The position numbers and the translations under genes are program-made. The notes under the pieces were generated by a model. It did not search any database. It had not been told where the DNA came from and saw nothing but the letters and a program-made list of their open reading frames with translations. Source: an uncultured Eubacterium sp. (lineage in GTDB: Bacteria > Bacillota > Clostridia > Oscillospirales > Acutalibacteraceae). Taken from it: a DNA stretch of 28,625 bases. Where the stretch lies: contig CAJUDJ010000021.1 in assembly GCA_910584985.1 (NCBI GenBank), positions 1 to 28,625 of the forward strand, in the 5' to 3' direction. Below are positions 14,051 through 22,326 of the stretch, in pieces. Each line of letters begins with the position of its first letter. Position 1 is the first letter of the stretch.

Positions 14051-14878
14051 TTAATTTATTTTACAAGCCCTGATTATACGGTTATTTCCGTATAAATCCT
14101 TAATAATCTCAATATCTGCGAAACCCTGTGCAGCAAGAATTTCCGAAACACAGGTTCCCTGGTCCTCGCCCGTTTCCAGAAAAAGAAAGCCGCCCGGTTT
14201 CAGCTTGCTTTTCCATTTTTCTGCAATCACACGGTAAAATTCCAGCCCGTCTGCTCCGCCGTCAAGCGCAAGAGCAGGCTCATGCAGAACCTCTGCCTGA
14301 AGCGATTTCAAATCCTCTGTTTTTATATACGGCGGGTTTGAAACAATAATATCCGCTGCCGGCAGCTCAGGCGGAATGTTTATATCTGCACTTATGATTT
14401 TCACATTTTCTGTTATTTCTGCATTTTTCAGCAGATAGAACATTGCATCTGCACTTTTTTCCACACAGTAAACAACAGCAGAAGGAACGGCTTTGGCGAT
14501 ACTGATACCGATACAGCCGCTTCCCGAACACAAATCAAAAACAACAGGATGAGCCGGCATTTTCGCTTTTTTGATTGCAAGCTCCGTAAGTTCTTCCGTT
14601 TCGGGCCTTGGAATAAGCACGCCCTTTCCCACATAAAATTCCGATTCATAGAAATCCCATTTTCCGATCACATACTGCAGGGGCTCACCGTTTTTAACAC
14701 GCCAAAGCAAATCGGCAAATTTTTTCATAATGATACCGTCATTCTTATGGGTTTCATATTCACTGTTTTTTATTCCTGCACAGTGGCACACAAGGCAAAG
14801 CGATTTAAACTCCGCCTCATCTATACCATTGCAAGACAAAAAATATACGCCGTAATTAAACGCTTCGGATAAAATCAA
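14051..14878 (-). CDS. prmC: Release factor glutamine methyltransferase
   Basis: A 275-residue SAM-dependent methyltransferase that methylates the Gln of the GGQ motif in RF1 and RF2. The N-terminal helical domain is followed by GEPLQYVIGKWDFY, LIPRPETEELTE, the SAM-binding DLCSGSGCIG (115-124) and the catalytic NPPY (181-184). The start is a TTG whose last two bases are the first two of the upstream TGA stop (TTGA), giving a 4-base overlap and translational coupling with the DUF1385 gene. Confidence 0.95.
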   Translation of the reverse strand: MILSEAFNYGVYFLSCNGIDEAEFKSLCLVCHCAGIKNSEYETHKNDGIIMKKFADLLWRVKNGEPLQYVIGKWDFYESEFYVGKGVLIPRPETEELTELAIKKAKMPAHPVVFDLCSGSGCIGISIAKAVPSAVVYCVEKSADAMFYLLKNAEITENVKIISADINIPPELPAADIIVSNPPYIKTEDLKSLQAEVLHEPALALDGGADGLEFYRVIAEKWKSKLKPGGFLFLETGEDQGTCVSEILAAQGFADIEIIKDLYGNNRIIRACKIN

Positions 14879-15846
14879 TTTATTTCATCATCCTTCGGAT
14901 TATCTGTTATTACTGCCTTTAAGGCTTCTATTCCAACTTCAATTATATCATCCGTTGGCTCTTTTGTTGTTAATCGCTGCATCCATAGCCCCGGAGCGGA
15001 AACAATTTTTACAAATACATTATCGTGCCGTCCTGCATATTTGATAAATTCATAGCCAAGCCCCATAATCAGCGGAAGAAAGGCAAGCTTCAGAAGCAGC
15101 CATAAAACTCTGTTATCCGCAATCTGCGGAAACAGTTTTGCAACGGCTGTATAAACAACAATACTGAAAATCAGCATTACAAAAATAAACGAAGTGCCGC
15201 ATCTTGGATGAAAGCGGCTGCATTTTCTGACATTTTCTACCGTAAGCTCCATTCCCTGTTCATAGCAAGCGATGGATTTATGCTCCGCACCGTGATACAT
15301 AAAGGTACGTTTAATATCCTTCATTCTGCTGACCGCAGCAATATAAATTACAAAAATTATAATTTTAAGCACGCCTTCAATCAGCCCCCGGTAATCCGTA
15401 AGCAAATCGCCGCTCCATTCATTTACCTTGCTGAAAAATAAAACAGGAACATACATAAAAAGAAGAAAAGCGATACACACACCGAGAACGGAAGCAATTC
15501 CCATAATCAGATTCATCAGCTTATCGCCCAATTTTTCGTTCAGCCATTTTTCAAACCCGCTTAATTCTTCTTCGCCGCAGTCCTCCATTTCGGAAACCTC
15601 AGCAGAATACATCAGCGTTTTATAGCCGGTAATCATGGATTCTGCAAAATTTACCACACCGCGTATTACAGGCCAGCCTAAAAAGCCGAACTTATCTTTT
15701 ATATGCTTTACGGCATGATATTCAACAAGTATTTCCTTGTCGGGCTTTCTGACTGCTGTTGCCATTCCCTTCGGACCCTGCATCATAACACCCTCGATAA
15801 GCGCCTGACCGCCGACAGAGGTTTTGTGCATTTTCTTATTTTCCAT
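14875..15846 (-). CDS. DUF1385 family membrane protein (YqhQ-like)
   Basis: A 323-residue protein with all the family signatures: GGQALIEGVMMQGPKGMATAVRKP at the start, YHGAEHKSIACYE in the middle and HPRCGTSFIF after it. About four or five membrane segments lie between residues 110 and 270. The conserved His, Glu, Cys and Arg residues suggest metal or cofactor chemistry, but no activity is established. The ATG overlaps the histidine kinase stop as TAATG. It is usually found next to prmC in Firmicutes, as here. Confidence 0.93.
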   Translation of the reverse strand: MENKKMHKTSVGGQALIEGVMMQGPKGMATAVRKPDKEILVEYHAVKHIKDKFGFLGWPVIRGVVNFAESMITGYKTLMYSAEVSEMEDCGEEELSGFEKWLNEKLGDKLMNLIMGIASVLGVCIAFLLFMYVPVLFFSKVNEWSGDLLTDYRGLIEGVLKIIIFVIYIAAVSRMKDIKRTFMYHGAEHKSIACYEQGMELTVENVRKCSRFHPRCGTSFIFVMLIFSIVVYTAVAKLFPQIADNRVLWLLLKLAFLPLIMGLGYEFIKYAGRHDNVFVKIVSAPGLWMQRLTTKEPTDDIIEVGIEALKAVITDNPKDDEIN

Positions 15847-17402
15847 TACGACTTATCGCCTTTCAATGTAATGTCCTCATCAGTAACCTCGTCCATCTTC
15901 GGCTCTGACATATCAATTTCCTGCTTGGTAGGCATGCTTTCGACAGGCAGATAAATCGTTACAAGTGTTCCCACATTTTCCTCACTGTCAATTTCCAGCC
16001 TGCCCTTATGCAAATTAATAATTTCATTTGTTACAGCCAGCCCGATGCCCGAACCTCTTACAGATACATTCGCCTTATAGAACTTTTCCATAACATGCGG
16101 CAAATCCTCTTTTGAAATACCGCAGCCCTGATCTGCAATTGAAATTTTAACTGCATTTTTTCCTTCAAATTCGGAAAATTCGGCCTTAACAAAAATTTTT
16201 GTGTTCATTTTTGAATATTTAAGCGCATTGTCAAGAATATTCATAAACACCTGCTTCAGCCGATTCGGGTCTGCATTGGCAGGAGCAGGAAAATCCGGTA
16301 TGCTGTATCTTACTTCTATTCCCTCGCGCATTGCCCTTTCGCGAAAGGTAAACACCGTTTCGTCCAGTTCTGCAAATATATCGGTTTTCATAAGGCGCAG
16401 TGTCATTCTGCCGCTCTGAAGCCTGCTGAAATCAAGCAGTTCTTCAACAAAGCCCTCCAGCCTGCCGGCTTCGTTCACGATAACCTGAAGCCCTTTATTC
16501 GTAACGGCATCTCTTTCCCTGTCCAGCCCGAAAAGCAGCGTTTCGCCCCAACCCTTTATGGAAGTAAGCGGTGTTCTGAGCTCATGGGATATTGTGGAAA
16601 TAAAATCGTTTTTCATTTTATCGGCAGCGTTTATATCCGATGCCATGGAATTAATAGAATCCGAAAGTCTGCCGATTTCATCATCATATTTCTTTTCAAT
16701 TCTAACATCCAAATTTCCACCCGAAATTTCCTTTGTTTTCTGTGTAATTTCCTTAAGCGGAATCACAATGGAGCTGATGAAAAACAGATTGGATGCAGCA
16801 ATGGCAACAAAAATCAGCACAAGTGCAAGGAAAACCACCAGAAGAATAAAAAACAGCTGCCTGTCTATTTCTTCCACAGAAGTCATTACCCTTACAGCAC
16901 CGACACTTACGCCATCGGAATTCTTGATAACTCTTGTAACTGCCATAATTTTATCGCTGCCGTCATAAATTTTTCCCACATAACGGCTTCTTCCCTGTGA
17001 ATTTGCCATTGCCTCAGAATAATCGGGCATTTCAAAGGCACCCTCAATAAATCCGTTTGAAGAGGCAATTACGCAGCCGTCATTATCAATAACCCAGACG
17101 GTTGTTTTATCCTTATAAGCATAACTGTCTATAAATTTGGAAGCGGAGGCTTCAAGAGATGTGCCGGAATCAAGATTATCCGAAAAATAGTTTACGGCAG
17201 CAGCAGAAGCACCGCTGTTCAAAATGCTTTCAACAGAATTATAATAATAAGTTCTTAAAGAAAAAACTGCAACAATGAACACAAAAATAAGAACAGCAAA
17301 AATAACGCTAACTATATTTGTAAGCCAGCGTTTTGTTATACCTTCAAATTTAAGACTTTTCAATTCTTTAAAAACTTTAAATTTCATTTTGATGTTCCGC
17401 AA
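15846..17402 (-). CDS. Membrane sensor histidine kinase
   Basis: A protein of about 518 residues. Two membrane segments (about 29-49 and 183-208) flank a ~130-residue extracellular sensor with a Cache-like strand pattern (TTVWVIDNDGCVIASS, then IMAVTRVI). HAMP follows (~210-262), then HisKA with ISHELRTPLTSIKGWGE (phospho-His 273) and HATPase_c with the N box (QVFMNILDNALKYSK), DQGCGI and GSGIGLAV. It pairs with the response regulator immediately upstream, 3 bases apart. The start is TTG 17402 or, more likely, ATG 17387, since the TTG abuts AAAGG. The acidic C-terminal tail (~30 residues after the kinase core) is unusual. The signal is unknown; the co-encoded lipoprotein is a candidate input. 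Confidence 0.95.
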   Translation of the reverse strand: MRNIKMKFKVFKELKSLKFEGITKRWLTNIVSVIFAVLIFVFIVAVFSLRTYYYNSVESILNSGASAAAVNYFSDNLDSGTSLEASASKFIDSYAYKDKTTVWVIDNDGCVIASSNGFIEGAFEMPDYSEAMANSQGRSRYVGKIYDGSDKIMAVTRVIKNSDGVSVGAVRVMTSVEEIDRQLFFILLVVFLALVLIFVAIAASNLFFISSIVIPLKEITQKTKEISGGNLDVRIEKKYDDEIGRLSDSINSMASDINAADKMKNDFISTISHELRTPLTSIKGWGETLLFGLDRERDAVTNKGLQVIVNEAGRLEGFVEELLDFSRLQSGRMTLRLMKTDIFAELDETVFTFRERAMREGIEVRYSIPDFPAPANADPNRLKQVFMNILDNALKYSKMNTKIFVKAEFSEFEGKNAVKISIADQGCGISKEDLPHVMEKFYKANVSVRGSGIGLAVTNEIINLHKGRLEIDSEENVGTLVTIYLPVESMPTKQEIDMSEPKMDEVTDEDITLKGDKS

Positions 17403-17405
17403 CCT

Positions 17406-18125
17406 TTATTTACTGTCTGTAACCCACTTATATCCAAGTCCCCATATGGTTATAAGCCTTGCCGGGCTTGAAGGATTATCCTCTATCTTCATACGAAGCC
17501 TTCTGATATTAACATCTACGATCTTTTCATCGCCGTAATAATTGCTGCCCCAAACCGTTTTAAGAATATCGGTTCTGCTTAAGGCAGCATTCGGGTTTTT
17601 GAAAAAATATTCAATAATCTGAAATTCCACCTGTGTAAGCTCAATCAGCGCACCCGCTTTGGAAAGTGTGCGATTGCGAAGATTCAATTCAAATTCATCA
17701 AGGCGTATGGTTTCGCCCGTGGTGTCATTCTTTCTGAAGCCGCGTGTCATTTCCACTCTTCTGTAAACAGCATCCACTCTTGCCATCAGCTCACTCGGTG
17801 AAAACGGCTTTGTAACATAATCATCCGCACCCACAAGAAGCCCGGTAACCTTATCCATTTCCTGTGTTCTTGCAGAAAGCATAATAATTCCAAGATCGGA
17901 GGAAAGGCTGCGCAGTTCCTTGCAAACGGTAAGACCATCCATTTCCGGCATCATAATATCCAAAATGGCAACATCAAAATCGCCACCCTCGCCTTTAAAT
18001 ATATCCAGAGCAACAGCACCGTTTTCTGCCTGCATAACCTCGTATCCGCTGCGTGTAAGATTAATTACTATAAATTCGCGGATGGATTCTTCATCCTCTG
18101 CCACAAGTACCTTTTTCATATTCAT
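17406..18125 (-). CDS. OmpR/PhoB-family response regulator
   Basis: A 239-residue two-domain regulator. The receiver has the acidic pair ED at 10-11, phospho-acceptor Asp 56 in AILDIMMPEMDG, and the conserved Lys in VTKPFSPSELMAR. The C-terminal winged-helix DNA-binding domain ends with DVNIRRLRMKIEDNPSSP and IWGLGYKW. It is activated by the adjacent histidine kinase. ATG 18125 overlaps the lipoprotein stop (ATGA); ATG 18119 has better spacing from AAGGAG. Direct repeats near the operon promoter could be its own target, but this is untested. Confidence 0.96.
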   Translation of the reverse strand: MNMKKVLVAEDEESIREFIVINLTRSGYEVMQAENGAVALDIFKGEGGDFDVAILDIMMPEMDGLTVCKELRSLSSDLGIIMLSARTQEMDKVTGLLVGADDYVTKPFSPSELMARVDAVYRRVEMTRGFRKNDTTGETIRLDEFELNLRNRTLSKAGALIELTQVEFQIIEYFFKNPNAALSRTDILKTVWGSNYYGDEKIVDVNIRRLRMKIEDNPSSPARLITIWGLGYKWVTDSK

Positions 18126-19435
18126 TCTCCTTCATATGATTTAATCATAGATTTCAAATCTTCTGCTGTTATTTTTATATCTGAATTCTCACCCGATTGA
18201 GCAAGATAAATATAACCTGAATGATTCATAATTTCCGTATAACCTGAATATTTTCCCTTATCGGCATTATAAACAGAGCTTAACACGGAGGCAATCTCAA
18301 AAACCGCATTTCCGTTTTTATCCTTTACAGTCATCACACTATTTTCATCATCATAGAAAAACTGAACCGCATCAAAATACGCATCGGGAATAATAACCTG
18401 ATATTTGTTTTTTTCCACCGCTGCAGAATAGCAGGCATGAATCATAACGGAATCCTTATAGGTATTCCAGTTCACAGCCTCAACCTGTACAGGCAGCCCG
18501 TCTTTTTTTGCATCAAGCGGGATTTCTATTTTTCCGTCATCGTTCACATCCTGCGAACTGAGCCTTGCACTTCGTGTGGTTTCCTTTGTTATGCCTGTAT
18601 AATAACTGTATAGCGGCGAAATAATGGTGTCATAATAATCAGACCATAATATAACTTCTGTAAGCATCTGCGAACCGTTTGACTTAACCGCATCTGCATA
18701 AACATAAATTCTACCGTCCGCATTTTCATAAACAATATTTTTATAGGAACTAATATGCCCGTCCAGCTTCGTACTGCCAAGCACAACAGGATTGTTTTTT
18801 CGGTAAGAATACAGCACGGCATCTGCCGAAATGGAATCACCGCTGTCAACCGTAAGAACAAGCAGTTCCTCAAAACCGTCCTTTTCAATATCTACAGAAA
18901 TATAATTATTCATCGTAATGGGTTTACCAAAAGGAACAAGCGAAAATTCACCTGTATTATCAATCTGCCTGTAAACGGATAGGATATGGCTTGTTGAGTT
19001 GTTGAAAGTATCCCAAAGCATAATGATTTCAGGTTTGTTGTCGCCATTGAGATCACAAAAATCCACCGAATAAACATCAGAACCGGTTCCCTCAATGCTG
19101 CACACAACATTCCAGCCTGAATCGGACTTGTCTATTACAGCGGCAGTTACCGTGCCGGGATTGGCAGACGGTTCACAGAATACAAGTGCTTCCTCCTGCG
19201 CATCCGCATCAATATCATAAAAAATATAAGAGGTTTTGTATTCTCCGCTGATTGGTGTTTTCAAAGAATATCCGTTTTTAAAATAGGTATCCAGTGCTTT
19301 CTGAACATTTGCATTTTCACCGGACGGAGAAACAGGATAAATAAGCTCTTCCGCCGTAGAAAACAACCGGAAGGAGCAGCCGCTTAAAATCAAAGCCAAA
19401 ATCAGCACAGGAATAAAAGCTTGTAATTTTTTCAA
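18122..19435 (-). CDS. Lipoprotein with spaced D-x-[DN]-x-D repeats, two-component-linked
   Basis: A protein of about 437 residues. The signal peptide ends in a lipobox LSGC (Cys 22 when counted from ATG 19441). The body has D-rich strand-turn motifs at regular spacing: DIDADAQEE (76), DLNGDNKPE (130), DIEKDGFEE (184), a weaker ENADGR (240) and DVNDDGKIE (298). A step of 54-58 residues is what FG-GAP/VCBS-type beta-propeller blades show, with calcium-binding turns. ATG 19441 abuts the ribosome binding site GGGAG; TTG 19435, 6 bases away, is the better start. It is first in the operon and overlaps the response regulator gene by 4 bases. It may sense wall state or a ligand for the kinase; that is inference. 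Confidence 0.8.
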   Translation of the reverse strand: MKKLQAFIPVLILALILSGCSFRLFSTAEELIYPVSPSGENANVQKALDTYFKNGYSLKTPISGEYKTSYIFYDIDADAQEEALVFCEPSANPGTVTAAVIDKSDSGWNVVCSIEGTGSDVYSVDFCDLNGDNKPEIIMLWDTFNNSTSHILSVYRQIDNTGEFSLVPFGKPITMNNYISVDIEKDGFEELLVLTVDSGDSISADAVLYSYRKNNPVVLGSTKLDGHISSYKNIVYENADGRIYVYADAVKSNGSQMLTEVILWSDYYDTIISPLYSYYTGITKETTRSARLSSQDVNDDGKIEIPLDAKKDGLPVQVEAVNWNTYKDSVMIHACYSAAVEKNKYQVIIPDAYFDAVQFFYDDENSVMTVKDKNGNAVFEIASVLSSVYNADKGKYSGYTEIMNHSGYIYLAQSGENSDIKITAEDLKSMIKSYEGE

Positions 19436-19501
19436 CTGCATCTCCCTTTCAGAATAAGAATTTTATAAAAATATAATCATTTTTAATCAAGCACTTACAT
19501 A

Positions 19502-19573
19502 TTGTAATATTATATCATTATATGATTACAAAATAAATGCTTTTTTTAATATTTTTACATAAAGATTACAAAA
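19502..19573 (-). promoter_or_regulatory. Putative promoter and repeat-rich control region of the two-component operon
   Basis: On the minus strand TATAAT (19509-19514) stands 17 bases from a weak TTTATT (19532-19537). A second option, TTGATT-17-TATAAA, lies nearer the gene. TTTTGTAATC occurs twice as a direct repeat (19564-19573 and 19524-19533), 40 bases apart, the second copy overlapping the weak -35 box. TTGTAAT/ATTACAA also forms an inverted pair at 19502-19508 and 19525-19531. A weak -35 with overlapping repeats suits an activator such as an OmpR-type regulator. Confidence 0.4.
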
Positions 19574-19631
19574 ATGTTTAAATCCGAACTTAAAATGGAA
19601 TAAATAAACAAATAAATGATGAAAACGGCAT

Positions 19632-19667
19632 TAAAATAATCCGCAGAAAACTCTGCGGATTATTTTA
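19632..19667 (-). terminator. Terminator of the purine salvage operon
   Basis: Perfect 16-base stem (TAAAATAATCCGCAGA paired with its complement) with loop AAAC, starting 10 bases past the hpt stop. The T-run is formed by the stem end TTATTTTA. Confidence 0.9.
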
Positions 19668-19677
19668 TTCAAATCTG

Positions 19678-20217
19678 TTACTTTTCATAAACACTGCGGC
19701 GAAGCTGACCGATGTATGGCAGATTGCGGTATTTCTGATCATAATCCAGCCCGTATCCAACCACAAATTCATCGGGAACATCGCAGCCAACATAATCAGG
19801 CGTAATCGGTGCCACCCTTCTTTCGGGCTTATCCAGAAGCGTTACAATTTTAATGGAATTCGCCCCTCTTGTTTTCAGTATTTCAGAAACATAATTCAGC
19901 GTTCTGCCGCTGTCCAGAATATCTTCAACAAGAAGCACATCATAGCCATCAAGGTCTATGTCAATATCCTTGGTTATCTTTACCCTGCCGGTGGATTCCG
20001 TTCCGCTTCCGTAAGAGGAAACAGACATAAAATCTATTGAAAGCGGAAGATTTATGTTTCTGACAAGATCCGTCATAAAGAACACACAGCCCTTTAAAAT
20101 ACCAAGCACAAGAAGATTTTTTCCCTTGAAATCCTCCGTTATTTTTCTGCCGAGCCTTGCATTAATCTGCTTAAGTTCTTCTTCGGAAACAAGCACTTTT
20201 TCAATATCCTTAAGCAT
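19678..20217 (-). CDS. hpt: Hypoxanthine phosphoribosyltransferase
   Basis: A 179-residue type I phosphoribosyltransferase that makes IMP (and usually GMP) from hypoxanthine (guanine) and PRPP. The PRPP motif VLLVEDILDSGRTL lies at 94-107. The flexible loop region SVSSYGSGTESTGRVKI, the hood-domain LLDKPERRV and DYVGCDVPDEFVVGYGLDYDQKYRNLPYIG are typical. GGAGGAG precedes the ATG and lies inside the end of the permease gene; the gap between the genes is one base. Being last in a nucleoside-transport operon, it traps imported bases as nucleotides. Confidence 0.96.
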   Translation of the reverse strand: MLKDIEKVLVSEEELKQINARLGRKITEDFKGKNLLVLGILKGCVFFMTDLVRNINLPLSIDFMSVSSYGSGTESTGRVKITKDIDIDLDGYDVLLVEDILDSGRTLNYVSEILKTRGANSIKIVTLLDKPERRVAPITPDYVGCDVPDEFVVGYGLDYDQKYRNLPYIGQLRRSVYEK

Positions 20218-20218
20218 A

Positions 20219-21217
20219 CTATCTCTCCTCCCTGAAGTAAGATAGACCCAATGATGCCGGGCCCTGATTTTCCTTTTTGTCGCGCATGGAGCTGATAATC
20301 AGAACAATAATTGTAACAATATACGGAAGCATTTTGATAATCTCCTGCGTGCGCAGGGCAAGCCCCGGAATATAAAGATAAACAATATAAAGCCCGCCAA
20401 AAAGGAAAGAACCGAATATTGCCATATCGGGCTTCCACACAGCAAAGATAACAAGTGCAATGGCAAGCCAGCCTCTGTCGCCGAAGCCATCGTTTGACCA
20501 TACGCCGCTGGCATAATCCATTACATAATATAAACCGCCGAGCCCTGCAATCATACTGCCAATGCAGGTGGCAAGGTATTTGGAGCGTTCAACATTGATT
20601 CCTGCAGCGTCTGCCGTAGCAGGGTTTTCGCCCACTGCCCTGAGATGCAGACCGCCCCTTGTGTGCCTCAGAAAAACAGCACATACAATGGCAACAAGAA
20701 TAGCAAGATAAACAAGAAAACCATAGGATAAAAAGATTTTTCCGAAAGCACCGAGCGAATCGGCAAACGGAAGCGACTTTTTGAAATAGGCGCTTGTGTT
20801 TGTAAGCGCAACGGACGGAACTGCACTGCCCGTAAGCTTAATCAGCGAACCGCCGAAAAAGTTACCGAAGCCGACACCGAAGGTGGTAAGCGCAAGACCC
20901 GTTACATTCTGGTTTGCTCTTAAAGTTACCGTAAGGAAGCAGTAAATCAGACCTGCAATAAGTGAACCCAGAAGGCTGCATAAAACAGGAATAAAAACTG
21001 CCAAAACGGGATTTATCATATCCGGCGAGGAAAGCGACTGTTCATAAAAGAATGCGCCGATGACACCACTGATGCTTCCGATATACATAATACCCGGAAT
21101 ACCAAGATTCAGATTTCCCGATTTTTCAGTTAAAATTTCGCCTGTGGCACCATAAAGCAGAGGAATCCCCTGGCAAACGGAGCGCTGAAGGAAGGTAATT
21201 ATTGTTTCAGAAATCAT
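20219..21217 (-). CDS. Nucleoside ABC transporter permease (second)
   Basis: A 332-residue inner-membrane permease of the branched-chain/sugar/nucleoside type (BPD_transp_2), with about eight hydrophobic segments. Family motifs include LLYGATGEILTEKSGNLNLGIPGIMYIGS near the N-terminus and RHTRGGLHLRAVGENPATADAAGINV, the EAA-like loop that contacts the ATPase. It matches the NupQ/BmpD position in nucleoside uptake systems. GGAGGT precedes ATG 21217, one base after the other permease's stop. Confidence 0.92.
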   Translation of the reverse strand: MISETIITFLQRSVCQGIPLLYGATGEILTEKSGNLNLGIPGIMYIGSISGVIGAFFYEQSLSSPDMINPVLAVFIPVLCSLLGSLIAGLIYCFLTVTLRANQNVTGLALTTFGVGFGNFFGGSLIKLTGSAVPSVALTNTSAYFKKSLPFADSLGAFGKIFLSYGFLVYLAILVAIVCAVFLRHTRGGLHLRAVGENPATADAAGINVERSKYLATCIGSMIAGLGGLYYVMDYASGVWSNDGFGDRGWLAIALVIFAVWKPDMAIFGSFLFGGLYIVYLYIPGLALRTQEIIKMLPYIVTIIVLIISSMRDKKENQGPASLGLSYFREER

Positions 21218-21218
21218 A

Positions 21219-22325
21219 TCATTTTACCTCCTTATGCGAACTGAGGAAATGAAGCTGATAATTAATAAAAAATTCACTTCCGATTATAAAGAATAAAATT
21301 ATACCTGTAATAATATCGGAAAAGGACTGATTCAATCCGAAAACAGTTGAGATTTCGCCTGCACCCCTATCCAGAAAAACAAGAATGAATGAGGTTAAAA
21401 TCATATGAATCGGATTAAACTTCGCAAGCCATGAAACCATAATAGCCGTAAATCCCCTGTTATCAGCAATTGTTGTGGAAATAGTATGATTTGTACTTCC
21501 CACAAGCAAAAGGCCGGCAATGCCGCACACCGCACCCGATAAAAGCATTGTGCGTATGATAACCGTTTTAACATTCAGGCCTATATATCTTGCCGTGTTT
21601 TCAGATTCGCCCACAACGGAAATTTCATAGCCGTGCTTGCTGTATTTCAGATAAACATACATCAGCACGGTAAGCAGAAGAACCACAAGAATATTCAGAA
21701 GATAATCATACTTTCCGATTGTCGGAATCCAGCCTGCATGGGTTGCCTGATTGATAATGCCGATTTTGCCCGATCCCTTTGGATTTTCCCAGAGCATTAC
21801 AAAATAGGAAACCAGCTGAATGGCAACATAGTTCATCATCAGGGTAAACAGCGTTTCATTCGTATAAAACTTTGCCTTGAAAAAAGCGGGAATTACAGCC
21901 CATAACGCGCCTGCTGCAATACTTGCAATAATCATAATCAGGATAAGCAGTGCATTCGGCACCTTTCCGCCAAGCAGATACATACACGCTGCAGTAGCAA
22001 GTCCGCCGATCAGCACCTGACCCTCTGCGCCTATATTCCAGAAGCGCATTTTAAACGCAGGCGTAACGGCAAGAGAAACACAAAGCAGCATCGCTATATT
22101 CTGAAGAAGATTCCAGATTCTTCCCTGTGTTCCGAAATTACCCTTTATCATCGTGGCATAAACACTGAACGGATTTTCATGTGTAACCAGCATCGTAATC
22201 ATTCCGCATAAAACAAGTGCCGCAGCAAGTGCTGCTATACGAATCAGCCATGCTTTCTGCCACGGAAGAGCATCTCTTTTTGCAATATGAAAAAGAGGTT
22301 CTTTCTTTTTATGATTTACACTCAT
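21219..22325 (-). CDS. Nucleoside ABC transporter permease (first)
   Basis: A 368-residue permease paired with the one downstream. It has about eight to ten membrane segments, MRFWNIGAEGQVLIGGLATA as the family's N-terminal signature, and the cytoplasmic loop YSKHGYEISVVGESENTARYIGLNV for coupling to the ATPase. It corresponds to NupP. Its ribosome binding site GGAGGA overlaps the last codons and stop of the ATPase gene. Confidence 0.92.
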   Translation of the reverse strand: MSVNHKKKEPLFHIAKRDALPWQKAWLIRIAALAAALVLCGMITMLVTHENPFSVYATMIKGNFGTQGRIWNLLQNIAMLLCVSLAVTPAFKMRFWNIGAEGQVLIGGLATAACMYLLGGKVPNALLILIMIIASIAAGALWAVIPAFFKAKFYTNETLFTLMMNYVAIQLVSYFVMLWENPKGSGKIGIINQATHAGWIPTIGKYDYLLNILVVLLLTVLMYVYLKYSKHGYEISVVGESENTARYIGLNVKTVIIRTMLLSGAVCGIAGLLLVGSTNHTISTTIADNRGFTAIMVSWLAKFNPIHMILTSFILVFLDRGAGEISTVFGLNQSFSDIITGIILFFIIGSEFFINYQLHFLSSHKEVK

Positions 22326-22326
22326 A

